Source of the DNA: Tissierella creatinini
GTDB lineage: Bacteria; Bacillota; Clostridia; Tissierellales; Tissierellaceae
Direction: 5' to 3'
DNA length: 42,819 bases
Assembly (NCBI GenBank): GCA_005046945.1
Contig: SUSS01000022.1
Span: forward strand, 1-42,819
Part shown: piece by piece, positions 33,244-42,105 of the stretch
Layout of the letters: each line of letters starts with the position of its first letter
How positions within the stretch are numbered: the stretch's first letter is position 1
Program-made: the position numbers and the translations under genes
The notes under the pieces: generated by a model
Databases searched by the model: none
Told to the model about the DNA's origin: nothing
Seen by the model: the letters and a program-made list of their open reading frames with translations, nothing else

Positions 33244-34632
33244 ATGAAAGCAAATATTAAAGATATTTTCAAAGACAGTGGAAAATACCTAAATCAAGAA
33301 ATTACAGTAGAAGGCTGGATTAGAACATCTAGATCTTCAAAGACATTCGGATTTATAGAATTAAATGATGGAACTTTTTTTAAGAATCTACAGATAGTAT
33401 ATGATGACACCATGGAAAACTTCAAGGAGGTCGAAAAGCTTCCTTTAAGCTCAGCTTTGATAATTAAGGGTAAACTAGTTGAAACCCCTGAAGCAAAGCA
33501 AGCATTTGAAGTAAAAGCAAGTGAGATTATAGTTGAAGGATTATCGACTCAAGATTATCCATTGCAAAAGAAAAGACATACATTGGAATATCTTAGAACC
33601 ATAGGCCATTTAAGACCAAGAACAAACACTTTAAATGCAGTATTCAGAGTAAGGTCCTTGACAGCATATGCAATCCATAAGTTCTTCCAGGAAAGAGGCT
33701 TTGTATACGTTCATACTCCAATCGTTACAGCAAGTGATGCAGAAGGTGCAGGAGAAATGTTTAGAGTAACTACTTTGGATATGGATAAGCCTCCTAAGAC
33801 TAAAGAAGGAGAAATAGATTATTCACAGGACTTCTTCTCAAAAGAAACAAACCTTACTGTAAGTGGTCAACTTGAAGCAGAAGTGTTTGCTATGGCTTTT
33901 AAGAACGTTTATACCTTTGGCCCTACATTTAGAGCAGAAAACTCCAATACAGCAAGACATGCTGCTGAATTTTGGATGATAGAACCGGAGATTGCCTTCG
34001 CTGATATATATGATGATATGAGGCTGGCTGAAGACATGCTAAAATATATCATCAAATATGTTATGGAAAATGCAAAGGAAGAGATGGAATTCTTCAATAG
34101 CTTCATCGATAAGGGCTTAATTGAAAGACTTGAAAACGTAATGAATTCCGATTTTGCTTTGGTTACCTACACAGAAGCAGTAAAGAAATTACAGGAATCC
34201 GATCATAGCTTCCAATATCCTGTAGAATGGGGTATAGATTTACAAACTGAGCACGAAAGATATTTGACTGAAGTCCTATACAAAAAGCCGGTTTTTGTAA
34301 TAGATTATCCTAAGGAAATCAAAGCCTTCTATATGAGAGTCAACGAGGATAACAAAACTGTTGCAGCTATGGACTTGCTAGTTCCAGGAATCGGTGAAAT
34401 CATAGGTGGAAGTCAAAGAGAGGAACGTCTTGATGTACTTGAGCAGAAGATAATAGACAATGGAATGGATCCAAAAGATTATTGGTGGTATCTGGAGTTA
34501 AGAAAATTTGGAGGTACTAAGCATGCAGGCTTTGGTCTTGGATTTGAAAGAGCCATCATGTATATGACAGGGATTTCTAACATAAGAGATGTAATTCCTT
34601 TCCCAAGGACAGTAGGTTCAGCTGAGTTTTAA
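33244..34632 (+). CDS. asnS: Asparaginyl-tRNA synthetase
   Basis: AsnRS charges tRNA-Asn. This 462-residue class IIb enzyme starts with an OB-fold anticodon domain ([24 protein letters not shown]) and has the class II catalytic domain: motif 2 [26 protein letters not shown] and motif 3 [27 protein letters not shown]. The C-terminal PRTVGSAEF favours AsnRS over AspRS, as does the AAC T-box upstream. ATG 33244 has GAGGAGCGATAAA upstream. It is a single-gene unit between two T-boxes. Confidence 0.97.
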   Translation: MKANIKDIFKDSGKYLNQEITVEGWIRTSRSSKTFGFIELNDGTFFKNLQIVYDDTMENFKEVEKLPLSSALIIKGKLVETPEAKQAFEVKASEIIVEGLSTQDYPLQKKRHTLEYLRTIGHLRPRTNTLNAVFRVRSLTAYAIHKFFQERGFVYVHTPIVTASDAEGAGEMFRVTTLDMDKPPKTKEGEIDYSQDFFSKETNLTVSGQLEAEVFAMAFKNVYTFGPTFRAENSNTARHAAEFWMIEPEIAFADIYDDMRLAEDMLKYIIKYVMENAKEEMEFFNSFIDKGLIERLENVMNSDFALVTYTEAVKKLQESDHSFQYPVEWGIDLQTEHERYLTEVLYKKPVFVIDYPKEIKAFYMRVNEDNKTVAAMDLLVPGIGEIIGGSQREERLDVLEQKIIDNGMDPKDYWWYLELRKFGGTKHAGFGLGFERAIMYMTGISNIRDVIPFPRTVGSAEF

Positions 34633-34674
34633 GAAAATTATATTTTACAAATCTAGATTTACTAGACAAAAATA

Positions 34675-34703
34675 TTGATTTAAATATTGTAATTTGCTAT
34701 AAT
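34675..34703 (+). promoter_or_regulatory. Promoter of leuS
   Basis: TTGATT (34675-34680) and TATAAT (34698-34703, preceded by TGC as an extended -10) are 17 bases apart. It lies between the asnS stop and the second T-box. Confidence 0.82.
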
Positions 34704-34719
34704 GTGGATTAAATCAGAA

Positions 34720-34929
34720 ACTTTGAAGAGAAGTAGTAGGTTAAATATCGATTGTAGAGAGCTGTTGTATGGTGAAAAACAGTATTGATATCCACTGAAC
34801 TCGTCTCTGAGTTATTAGAGCCAAACTCTAATCGGTAGATGCCGTTATTATCATAAAGAGGAATTTTCAAAAAGAGTGGTACCGCGGATTAACCCTTCGT
34901 CTCTATTAGGCGAGGGGTTTTATTTTTTT
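34720..34929 (+). promoter_or_regulatory. T-box leader of leuS, leucine specifier
   Basis: The stem I base AAGAGAAGTAGTA is near 34726, the specifier CTC is at 34800-34802 (GAACTCGTC), the T-box AGAGTGGTACCGCG is at 34873-34886, and the terminator is AACCCTTCG (34891-34899) with CGAGGGGTT (34911-34919) and a T-rich tail. CTC is a leucine codon, in agreement with the downstream gene. Confidence 0.95.
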
Positions 34930-34943
34930 GAGGAGGTAGTTTA

Positions 34944-37355
34944 ATGAAAGAATATATGCCAAATGAAATCGAGAAAAAATGGCAAAGAATCTGGGAAGAA
35001 AAACAGCCATATAAGGCTTCCAATGACAATGATAAACCAAAATTCTATGCACTTGTGGAGTTCCCTTATCCTTCAGGTGAAGGGCTTCACGTAGGTCACC
35101 CAAGACCATATACAGCATTAGATATAGTATCTAGAAAGAGAAGGCTAGAAGGGTATAATGTATTATTTCCTATGGGGTGGGATGCCTTTGGATTGCCTAC
35201 TGAAAACTATGCAATCAAGAATAAGATCCACCCACGAATTGTAACCGAAAGAAATGTTGCAAGATTTAAGAATCAACTTCAATCCATAGGCTTTTCCTTT
35301 GACTGGTCACGAGAAATAAACACTACTGACCCTAATTATTATAAATGGACTCAGTGGATATTCCTTAAACTCTATGAGAAGGGACTTGCATATAAGCAAG
35401 AGATGCCTATTAACTGGTGTTCATCCTGTAAGATAGGTTTAGCCAATGAAGAGGTAGTTAACGGTCATTGTGAAAGATGTGGGGGAGAGGTTAATCGTAA
35501 GGTTAAGAACCAATGGATGTTAAAGATTACCGATTATGCTGAAAGGCTTATAAATGATTTAGACCTGGTAGATTATATAGATAGAGTAAAGATTCAGCAG
35601 AAAAACTGGATTGGCAAATCAGTAGGTATGGAGCTGGATTTCAAGATAGCCAATACTGAGGATAAACTTAGGGTGTTTACTACTAGACCAGATACCCTAT
35701 TTGGTGCAACATATATGGTAATAGCGGCAGAGCATCCCTTCATAGAAAAATATAGTGATAGAATCGAGAACATAGATGAGGTTCTTAAATATAAGGAAGA
35801 AGTAGGAAAGAAATCTGACTTTGAAAGAACTGAACTTTCTAAGGAGAAGACTGGTATTCAGCTTAAAGGCCTAATGGCCATAAATCCAGCTACTGGTAAT
35901 GAAATTCCTATATGGGTTTCAGATTACGTATTGATTACCTATGGTACGGGAGCTATAATGGCAGTTCCTGGTCATGACCAGAGAGACTGGGATTTTGCAA
36001 CTAAGTTCAACCTTCCTATCATTGAGGTAATAATGGGTGGAGATGTTACTAAAGAAGCCTACTGCGATACGGATTCAGGGGAAATGGTAAATTCTGGTTT
36101 TTTAAACGGAATGGATGTAAAAGAAGCAATTGAAGCCATGTCTGATAAAATAGAGGGAAATGGTCTAGGAAATAGAAGAGTAAACTATAAATTACGTGAC
36201 TGGGTATTCTCAAGACAGAGATATTGGGGAGAGCCAATTCCCTTGGTATACTGTGACTGTTGCGGTTGGGTTCCAATTCCTGAAGAAGAGCTTCCATTAA
36301 TGCTTCCGGATGTAGATAACTACGAGCCGACAGATTCAGGTGAGTCCCCACTGGCAAATATCCATGAATGGGTTCACACTGCTTGTCCAAAATGTGGAGG
36401 GGAAGCACATAGGGAAACTGATACAATGCCTCAATGGGCTGGCTCATCCTGGTATTTCCTTAGATATATAGACCCACAAAATAATGATGCTTTAGCTTCA
36501 CAAGAAGCCTTGGATTATTGGATGCCTGTTGATTGGTATAATGGAGGAATGGAGCATACTACCCTTCACCTATTATATTCAAGGTTTTGGCATAAATTCC
36601 TTTATGATTATGGCGTAGTAAATGGTCCTGAGCCATATGCAAAAAGGACTTCACACGGAATGATTTTAGGAGACAACAATGAAAAAATGTCAAAATCCAG
36701 AGGAAATGTTGTAAATCCGGATGAAATAGTAAGGGATTATGGAGCTGATACATTAAGAACCTATGAAATGTTCATAGGAGATTTTGAAAAGAGTGTGCCA
36801 TGGTCAGAAAATGGAGTTAAGGGTTGTAGGAGATTCTTAGAGAGGGTATGGAGACTTCAAGATATTTTGGTAGATGGAGAAGGCTATACTAAAGAACTTG
36901 AATCCAATATCCATAAGACTATTAAGAAGGTATCTGAGGACTTTGAAAACTTAAAATACAATACGGGAATAGCTGCAATGATGGCATTGATAAATGACTT
37001 TAATGCGCATGGAAAAATAAATAAAAAGGATTTTGAAACTTTCTTAATTCTTCTTAATCCGGTTGCACCACATATAACAGAGGAGTTATGGGAAGTTATT
37101 GGTCTTGAGGGATATTTATTCGATTCAACTTGGCCGGTATACGATGAAGCAAAGACCAAGGATGAGGTTATTGAAATGCCTATTCAAATCAATGGCAAGG
37201 TAAGGGGCAAGGTAATAGTAAATGTAAGTGATACTCAAGATGATGTAAGAAAAAAAGCTCTTCAGGATGAATCTATAGCCAAATTTATAGGGGATAAGAA
37301 AATATTAAAAGAGATCTTCGTAATGGGTAAGATTTATAATATAGTTGTAAAATGA
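34944..37355 (+). CDS. leuS: Leucyl-tRNA synthetase
   Basis: LeuRS charges tRNA-Leu. The 803-residue class I enzyme has the HIGH-type motif as HVGHP (residues 49-53), a zinc domain with [23 protein letters not shown], an editing domain (about 220-410, with [16 protein letters not shown] and [20 protein letters not shown]), the KMSKS motif in [13 protein letters not shown] (about 581-585), an anticodon-binding region and a C-terminal domain. All parts are present and the length is normal. ATG 34944 has GAGGAGGTAG upstream. Confidence 0.98.
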   Translation: MKEYMPNEIEKKWQRIWEEKQPYKASNDNDKPKFYALVEFPYPSGEGLHVGHPRPYTALDIVSRKRRLEGYNVLFPMGWDAFGLPTENYAIKNKIHPRIVTERNVARFKNQLQSIGFSFDWSREINTTDPNYYKWTQWIFLKLYEKGLAYKQEMPINWCSSCKIGLANEEVVNGHCERCGGEVNRKVKNQWMLKITDYAERLINDLDLVDYIDRVKIQQKNWIGKSVGMELDFKIANTEDKLRVFTTRPDTLFGATYMVIAAEHPFIEKYSDRIENIDEVLKYKEEVGKKSDFERTELSKEKTGIQLKGLMAINPATGNEIPIWVSDYVLITYGTGAIMAVPGHDQRDWDFATKFNLPIIEVIMGGDVTKEAYCDTDSGEMVNSGFLNGMDVKEAIEAMSDKIEGNGLGNRRVNYKLRDWVFSRQRYWGEPIPLVYCDCCGWVPIPEEELPLMLPDVDNYEPTDSGESPLANIHEWVHTACPKCGGEAHRETDTMPQWAGSSWYFLRYIDPQNNDALASQEALDYWMPVDWYNGGMEHTTLHLLYSRFWHKFLYDYGVVNGPEPYAKRTSHGMILGDNNEKMSKSRGNVVNPDEIVRDYGADTLRTYEMFIGDFEKSVPWSENGVKGCRRFLERVWRLQDILVDGEGYTKELESNIHKTIKKVSEDFENLKYNTGIAAMMALINDFNAHGKINKKDFETFLILLNPVAPHITEELWEVIGLEGYLFDSTWPVYDEAKTKDEVIEMPIQINGKVRGKVIVNVSDTQDDVRKKALQDESIAKFIGDKKILKEIFVMGKIYNIVVK

Positions 37356-37360
37356 TATGA

Positions 37361-37383
37361 GAGGTGGGGGAAAGCTCCACCTC
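37361..37383 (+). other. Hairpin after leuS
   Basis: GAGGTGG (37361-37367) pairs with CCACCTC (37377-37383). Only two T follow, so termination is uncertain. The degV gene starts about 35 bases later and may be read from the leuS transcript. Confidence 0.45.
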
Positions 37384-37417
37384 CTTACATATACTTAAAA
37401 AATAGGGAAGTGCAAGA

Positions 37418-38242
37418 ATGAGTAGAATAAAGATTATAACCGACAGTACTTGCTATATCTCAAAGGAATATGTAGATAAGGAAAATCTAGCTATAGTTCC
37501 CTTAAGCTATGTATTTGATGGGGTGTCCTGTAAAGAAGGTTTTAAGGGAGAATTTGAAGAATTCTTTAAAAAGCTTGGTAGTACTAAGCTTTTTCCGACG
37601 ACCTCGCAGCCGGCAGTCGGAGATTTTATAAAGGCTTTTAATGAAGGATTAATGGATAACGATGAAATAATAGTCATTGTTGTATCTTCTAAGATAAGTG
37701 GCACCTATAATAGTGCTATGTTGGCTAAAAACATGTTAGAAGATAAGAAAATTACTATTATAGACTCTGAAACCTCAGTTTCAAATCTTAGGTTTCTCGT
37801 AGAAGATGCTGTAGACATGGCCAAAGCTGGGAAGAGTTCAGAGGAAATAAGAGATTATATAAATAACAAAAAGAAAAATACCCATATTTATTTTTCAACT
37901 GGAAGCTTAGAGTATTTGAGCAGGTCTGGAAGGTTATCAGGAGTTCAAGCTACCCTTGGAAATCTGTTGAGTATTAAACCCATAATTGCACTTAAGGATG
38001 GAAAACTAGAACTGATTGAGAAGGTTAGGGGCACAAAAAAAGCCTTATCATCTATTCTTTCTAAGATACCTGAAGATGTGAAAATGATAGGGATTTGTCA
38101 TATATTGAACATGGAAGAAGCTTTGAAAATTAAAACCCAAATCCAAGAGAAATTTCCTAATGTTCTTGTTACCATAGATGAACTAGGTCCGGTAATTGGA
38201 GGCCATCTTGGTCCTAAGACCTTTGGAATATGTATATACTAG
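37418..38242 (+). CDS. DegV-family fatty acid-binding protein
   Basis: A 274-residue two-domain DegV protein. The N-terminal domain begins IKIITDSTCYISKEY and has the family motif TTSQPAVGDF; VVSSKISGTYNSAMLA follows. The C-terminal domain includes YLSRSGRLSGVQATLGNLLSIKPIIALKDGKL, where the conserved Arg/Ser segment holds the lipid carboxylate. DegV/FakB proteins present fatty acids to the FakA kinase. No fakA is in the window, so a FakB role is not shown. ATG 37418 has GGGAAGTGCAAG upstream, a fair ribosome site. Confidence 0.9.
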   Translation: MSRIKIITDSTCYISKEYVDKENLAIVPLSYVFDGVSCKEGFKGEFEEFFKKLGSTKLFPTTSQPAVGDFIKAFNEGLMDNDEIIVIVVSSKISGTYNSAMLAKNMLEDKKITIIDSETSVSNLRFLVEDAVDMAKAGKSSEEIRDYINNKKKNTHIYFSTGSLEYLSRSGRLSGVQATLGNLLSIKPIIALKDGKLELIEKVRGTKKALSSILSKIPEDVKMIGICHILNMEEALKIKTQIQEKFPNVLVTIDELGPVIGGHLGPKTFGICIY

Positions 38243-38277
38243 TGGGTGAATGATAGACTCAACGAAAGGATGATAAT

Positions 38278-39612
38278 ATGAGAAAAAACTATGAAACTAA
38301 GCTTTGGGGCGGCAGATTTAGAGAAGGCGAAGATAAGCTAATGGAAGAGTTTCAAAATAATTACACTGAGACTCTTTGGCTTCTCCAGTCCGATATTATA
38401 GGAAGCAAGGCTCATGTTAAAATGCTTGTAAAATGTGAAATTTTAACTGAAGAAGAAGGAACAACTATCTTAAAAGGTTTAGAAGCTATAGAAGAAGATC
38501 TAAAAGAGAATAAGCTGGACCTTGACGGGGATTATGAAGATGTTCATACTTTTGTAGAGTTAGACTTACTAAATCGTGTAGGAGATGTAGCAAAAAAACT
38601 ACATACTGCACGTAGTAGAAATGATCAAGTAAACTTGGATATGAAACTCTATGTAAGGGAACAACTTAAAGCAGTGATGGGATCTTTAAACGGACTACTA
38701 TCGTCTTTAGAGCAGACTGCAGATGAAAACCCATGGCTAATGCCAGGTTATACCCATCTTCAAAGAGCGCAGGTAGTAACATTTAAATACCATCTTATGG
38801 CATATCATTCTATGTTTTCTAGGGATTTAAGACGTATCCAAGATGCATACAAATCCTTAACTGAATCACCTTTAGGTTGCGGAGCACTGGCAGGAACTAC
38901 CCATGAAATAGACAGACAATATACAGCAGACTTACTTGGCTTTGACACCGTATATTCAAATTTCATGGACGGAGTATCCGACAGAGACTTTATTCTAGAA
39001 GCTTTGGCAGACTTTAGCATCCTTATGATGCATCTATCAAGATTATCAGAAGAGTTATGTCTTTGGACTAGTGCTGAATTTGGATTTGTAACCCTTGATG
39101 ATAGATATACTACCGGTTCATCCATTATGCCTCAGAAGAAGAATCCGGATGCAGCGGAATTAGTGAGGGGTAAAACAGGTAGGGTTTATGGAAATCTTAT
39201 GGGATTGCTAACAGTAATGAAGGGACTTCCACTAGCTTACAATAAAGATATGCAGGAAGATAAAGAATACTTTTATGACAGTCTTAATACCACTATCCAA
39301 TGCATAGACATTATGGAAAGAATGATTTCAACATTGAAGGCTAGACCTGAAAATATGAAAAAGGCAGTTAAGAAGGGATTTTTAAATGCTACTGAGGTGG
39401 CTGATTACCTAGTTAAAAAAGGTATGGCCTTTAGAGAAGCTCATTCAATTGTAGGACAAATAGTTATTTATGCTGAGGATAATGAAAAGGCAATTGAAGA
39501 ATTAAGTTTAGAAGAGCTTTCAAAATTCTCCGATGTAATAGATAATGAAATCTATACCTATATTGATTATGAAAATATACTTAATAAGGGTATTAAGAAG
39601 GAAATGTTATAA
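38278..39612 (+). CDS. argH: Argininosuccinate lyase
   Basis: ArgH splits argininosuccinate into arginine and fumarate, the last step of arginine synthesis. The 444-residue protein begins with the typical KLWGGRF, then HTARSRNDQVNLDMKLY, the TGHYTHLQ-like PGYTHLQRAQ and the superfamily signature GSSIMPQKKNPD with the catalytic Ser (about residue 281). Length is normal. ATG 38278 has GAAAGGATGATA upstream. argG is not adjacent, so the pathway genes are dispersed or incomplete. Confidence 0.96.
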   Translation: MRKNYETKLWGGRFREGEDKLMEEFQNNYTETLWLLQSDIIGSKAHVKMLVKCEILTEEEGTTILKGLEAIEEDLKENKLDLDGDYEDVHTFVELDLLNRVGDVAKKLHTARSRNDQVNLDMKLYVREQLKAVMGSLNGLLSSLEQTADENPWLMPGYTHLQRAQVVTFKYHLMAYHSMFSRDLRRIQDAYKSLTESPLGCGALAGTTHEIDRQYTADLLGFDTVYSNFMDGVSDRDFILEALADFSILMMHLSRLSEELCLWTSAEFGFVTLDDRYTTGSSIMPQKKNPDAAELVRGKTGRVYGNLMGLLTVMKGLPLAYNKDMQEDKEYFYDSLNTTIQCIDIMERMISTLKARPENMKKAVKKGFLNATEVADYLVKKGMAFREAHSIVGQIVIYAEDNEKAIEELSLEELSKFSDVIDNEIYTYIDYENILNKGIKKEML

Positions 39613-39620
39613 CAAGGTGA

Positions 39621-39680
39621 ATATGGCCCTGCTTCTTAAACGATAAAATCGTTGCAGTGGTGTGAGCAATTAGAGAGTAA
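39621..39680 (+). repeat. Structured intergenic repeat, partial copy G
   Basis: ATATGGCCCTGCTTC (39621-39635) matches the left part of copies A and D. Hairpin AACGATAAAATCGTT (39639-39653) and core CGTTGCAGTGGTGTGA (39650-39665) follow. After GCAATT the second hairpin and the tail are lost. The left half is closest to unit A at 3345-3391. Confidence 0.65.
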
Positions 39681-39712
39681 GGGATTCTTATAGAAATAAT
39701 GTGACCAGATTA

Positions 39713-39757
39713 AAGGGATGTTTTAGCCGTGTAAACTGCTAAAACATCCCGTTTTTT
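39713..39757 (+). terminator. Rho-independent terminator after argH
   Basis: GGGATGTTTTAGC (39715-39727) pairs perfectly with GCTAAAACATCCC (39738-39750), followed by GTTTTTT. Confidence 0.93.
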
Positions 39758-39789
39758 CAACTTAGCATATGTGATTTTTCTCAGGCTTG

Positions 39790-39798
39790 TGTTATACT
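39790..39798 (+). promoter_or_regulatory. Extended -10 promoter of the threonine dehydrogenase gene
   Basis: TGTTATACT is an extended -10 (TGn plus TATACT, 39793-39798), 34 bases before the start codon. No good -35 is seen at 17 bases (TGTGAT), which fits an extended -10 promoter. Confidence 0.55.
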
Positions 39799-39831
39799 AT
39801 AGTCGAAACAAATAAATGGAGGTGCTAGTCA

Positions 39832-40794
39832 ATGAGGAAAATATTAGTAACTGGTGCTCTTGGACAGATTGGCTCAGAATTGATAGTTAGATTAAGAGAT
39901 ATCTATGGTTCGGACAACATCATAGCCAGTAATAGACGTATTAAAGATGGTCATGAAGAATTAATTAAATCTGGTCCCTTTGAAATCGTTAACATCAATG
40001 ATATTATACAGATGGCAGAAGTAATTGATAGGTATAAGGTCAATACAATTATCAATTTAGCGGCCATCCTTTCTGCAGTTGGCGAAAAGGATCCTATGGC
40101 TTGCTGGGATATAAATATGAATGGGCTATATAATGTATTGGAGCTTGGTAGAAAGAAAAATCTTCAAATCTTCAATCCAAGTTCAATAGCTGCTTTTGGC
40201 CCAAGTACACCACCTGATAAGACCCCTCAGGATACTATTCAAAGGCCAACTACTATGTATGGTGTAACCAAAGTAGCCGGAGAATTATTATGTGATTATT
40301 ATTATCAAAAATTTGGAGTAGATACAAGGGGTGTAAGATTCCCTGGACTTATATCCTATGAAACCCTTCCTGGCGGAGGAACTACCGATTATGCAGTTCA
40401 CATATATTATGATGCTCTTAAAAAAGGCAAATACACAAGTTTTATAGCTAAAGGAACCTTCATGGACATGATGTACATGCCTGATGCAATAGATTCAATA
40501 ATCAATCTAATGGAAGCTGATCCATCAAGATTAATTCATAGAAATGCTTTTAATATATCATCTATGAGCTTTGATCCTGAAGAGTTGGCAGCATCTATTA
40601 GAAAACATATACCTGATTTCCAATTAGATTATGATGTCGATCCAGTAAGGCAGAAAATAGCAGATTCATGGCCTAATTCACTTGATGATAGAGCAGCAAG
40701 AGAAGAATGGGGCTGGAATCCAAAGTATAATCTGGATTTAATGACTGAAGATATGTTAGAAAAATTAAAGATAAAATTAGATATTAAAGATTAG
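39832..40794 (+). CDS. tdh: L-threonine 3-dehydrogenase, short-chain (epimerase-like) type
   Basis: The 320-residue protein is an extended SDR. The NAD loop is GALGQIG (residues 8-14), the catalytic Ser is in NPSSIAAFGPSTPP (about 117-118), and Tyr143-x3-Lys147 is in MYGVTKVAGE. The PGLISYETLPGGGTTDYAVHIYYDAL and SWPNSLDDRAAREEWGWNP segments are typical of SDR-type threonine dehydrogenase, as known from mouse and Bacteroidetes, and differ from the zinc enzyme Tdh of E. coli. It would oxidise threonine to 2-amino-3-ketobutyrate. The usual partner kbl is not adjacent. ATG 39832 has ATGGAGGTGC upstream. A sugar epimerase is the main alternative, less likely. Confidence 0.85.
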   Translation: MRKILVTGALGQIGSELIVRLRDIYGSDNIIASNRRIKDGHEELIKSGPFEIVNINDIIQMAEVIDRYKVNTIINLAAILSAVGEKDPMACWDINMNGLYNVLELGRKKNLQIFNPSSIAAFGPSTPPDKTPQDTIQRPTTMYGVTKVAGELLCDYYYQKFGVDTRGVRFPGLISYETLPGGGTTDYAVHIYYDALKKGKYTSFIAKGTFMDMMYMPDAIDSIINLMEADPSRLIHRNAFNISSMSFDPEELAASIRKHIPDFQLDYDVDPVRQKIADSWPNSLDDRAAREEWGWNPKYNLDLMTEDMLEKLKIKLDIKD

Positions 40795-40807
40795 ATATCT
40801 TTGTAAC

Positions 40808-40850
40808 AATAAAATCCCTCCAAAATATTTTGAATTGGAGGGATTTTATT
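40808..40850. terminator. Bidirectional terminator between convergent genes
   Basis: AATAAAATCCCTCCAA (40808-40823) is the perfect reverse complement of 40835-40850. T runs lie on the 3' side on both strands, so it can stop tdh and the convergent minus-strand gene. Confidence 0.88.
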
Positions 40851-40896
40851 ATGTAGAAAAAAATTAATGGTAAAGCACAATATAAAGAAATACCAT

Positions 40897-42021
40897 TTAA
40901 CTAAAGAAGCTTCTGAATCCGGATTTAGAGTTCTTTATTGCCTCTTCTAAGCCATTAACCCTTGAATTTATGGATGCAAGTTCATCCAAGATACCATGTA
41001 GCTTCAACTTTATATCATCTTCATTTAATATAAGCTGTTCAAGAATTGTTTTGTTTTCATTATTAATTTCCTTAAGCTCATCATAGGATACTTTAAGTTC
41101 ATGGATTAGTGGCTCCAAATTTACCTTGTCTTCTGAATTATTTGTTTCTACGATTGATTCATCCTCCTCGCATTCATTCTTTCTTCTAACCTTTATATCT
41201 AATTTTTCAATAGAAAGGTCTTCACTGTATGTCATTCCATAATCCATAGAAACTAGTTTTATATTATCTGTATTGATGGTCAACAGATTATTAATTTCAT
41301 GGATTTCCAGTTTTGGTATATCCTCGATTACTTTTGGGATTTGAATGTTATTCCATTTATACATGTCTCTTCCGCCTTGGGTCATTCTTTTAATTCTTAG
41401 ATAATAAGTATTGTTCTTATACTCCCAATAAATGCAATGAATATTGTCTTTAGAATCAACGTACATAGTAGGATATTCGTTATAGCTTTCAATAGATGAA
41501 AGTTTGCTTGGGCTATTTAACCATTGATTTTTATACGGGTTGAAATAGGTATAATAAATATAGGAAAAATTTTCTGAGACCGTATTATAAAGGAGGTGAA
41601 TATTTCCAATTGAATCACTTGAAACGGAAAAGGATCTTTCCTTTTTCTTTGATACATAGCGGATTACATTGAATTTTTCCTGATTCTTATCATTTATTAC
41701 AATATGATGAATAGTATAGATATTGGCGTTAATTATATTTGAGTAGGAATAGAAGAGATTTATTTGATTATTAACGATTAAAATCTCTATTTGATTATAG
41801 GTATTGGATTTAGTGTCAAAATTTCCTATTATAGATTTAATCATCTTATCATCTTTAAATATAATATAGTTTAAAGCTCCATTTTTTTGAAGATAAACAA
41901 GATGAATTGAAGAATCTTTATCAATAGTAAATCCGGATATGGACACATTCTCATCCAATATAATTACAGAATTTAATTTTTTATACTTTAAGTTATTTTC
42001 ATTATCCACTATGAACTCCAT
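40897..42021 (-). CDS. Unknown protein: beta-propeller-like repeats plus C-terminal coiled coil
   Basis: A 374-residue protein with no signal peptide or membrane segment. Residues about 1-270 contain repeated strand patterns of the kind DSSIHLVYLQ, GNIHLLYNTV and DNIHCIYWEY, each Asp-x-x-x-Ile-His-x-x-Tyr, as in propeller blades. Residues about 285-310 are highly charged, and about 308-365 form a coiled coil (LIHELKVSYDELKEINNE onward). The tail SGFRSFFS is short and hydrophobic. I do not recognise a named family. The ATG at 42021 has TAGGAGGGA upstream. It is the only minus-strand gene and diverges from a gene whose product may be spore-associated. A sigma-E-like promoter precedes it, so a mother-cell role is possible but inferred. 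Confidence 0.75.
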   Translation of the reverse strand: MEFIVDNENNLKYKKLNSVIILDENVSISGFTIDKDSSIHLVYLQKNGALNYIIFKDDKMIKSIIGNFDTKSNTYNQIEILIVNNQINLFYSYSNIINANIYTIHHIVINDKNQEKFNVIRYVSKKKERSFSVSSDSIGNIHLLYNTVSENFSYIYYTYFNPYKNQWLNSPSKLSSIESYNEYPTMYVDSKDNIHCIYWEYKNNTYYLRIKRMTQGGRDMYKWNNIQIPKVIEDIPKLEIHEINNLLTINTDNIKLVSMDYGMTYSEDLSIEKLDIKVRRKNECEEDESIVETNNSEDKVNLEPLIHELKVSYDELKEINNENKTILEQLILNEDDIKLKLHGILDELASINSRVNGLEEAIKNSKSGFRSFFS

Positions 42022-42060
42022 ATTATCCCTCCTAATTATTCACAATAAAATCATCTCTAC

Positions 42061-42087
42061 ATAATATGTAAGTAGTAAAGAAAATAT
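42061..42087 (-). promoter_or_regulatory. Candidate sigma-E promoter for the minus-strand gene
   Basis: On the minus strand, ATATT (42087-42083) and CATATTAT (42068-42061) are 14 bases apart. This fits the sigma-E pattern (ATATT, 14-15 bases, CATACAnT) except at two -10 positions. The start codon is about 40 bases further on. The -10 is part of the palindrome ACATAATATGTA, so the plus-strand gene may use the same centre. Confidence 0.4.
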
Positions 42088-42105
42088 TATAAAGGAGTGA
42101 ATCGT

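Noticed and set aside
36049-36447. 132-codon minus-strand frame inside leuS
   Set aside because: Antisense to the LeuRS catalytic region; no independent signals.
3344-39680. Repeats considered as a CRISPR array
   Set aside because: The copies are scattered over 36 kb, are not regularly spaced, vary in the stems and have no cas genes near them.
42040-42067. Sigma-K or sigma-E promoter for the + strand gene at 42106
   Set aside because: CATAATAT is present as a -10, but no matching -35 is seen at the right distance.
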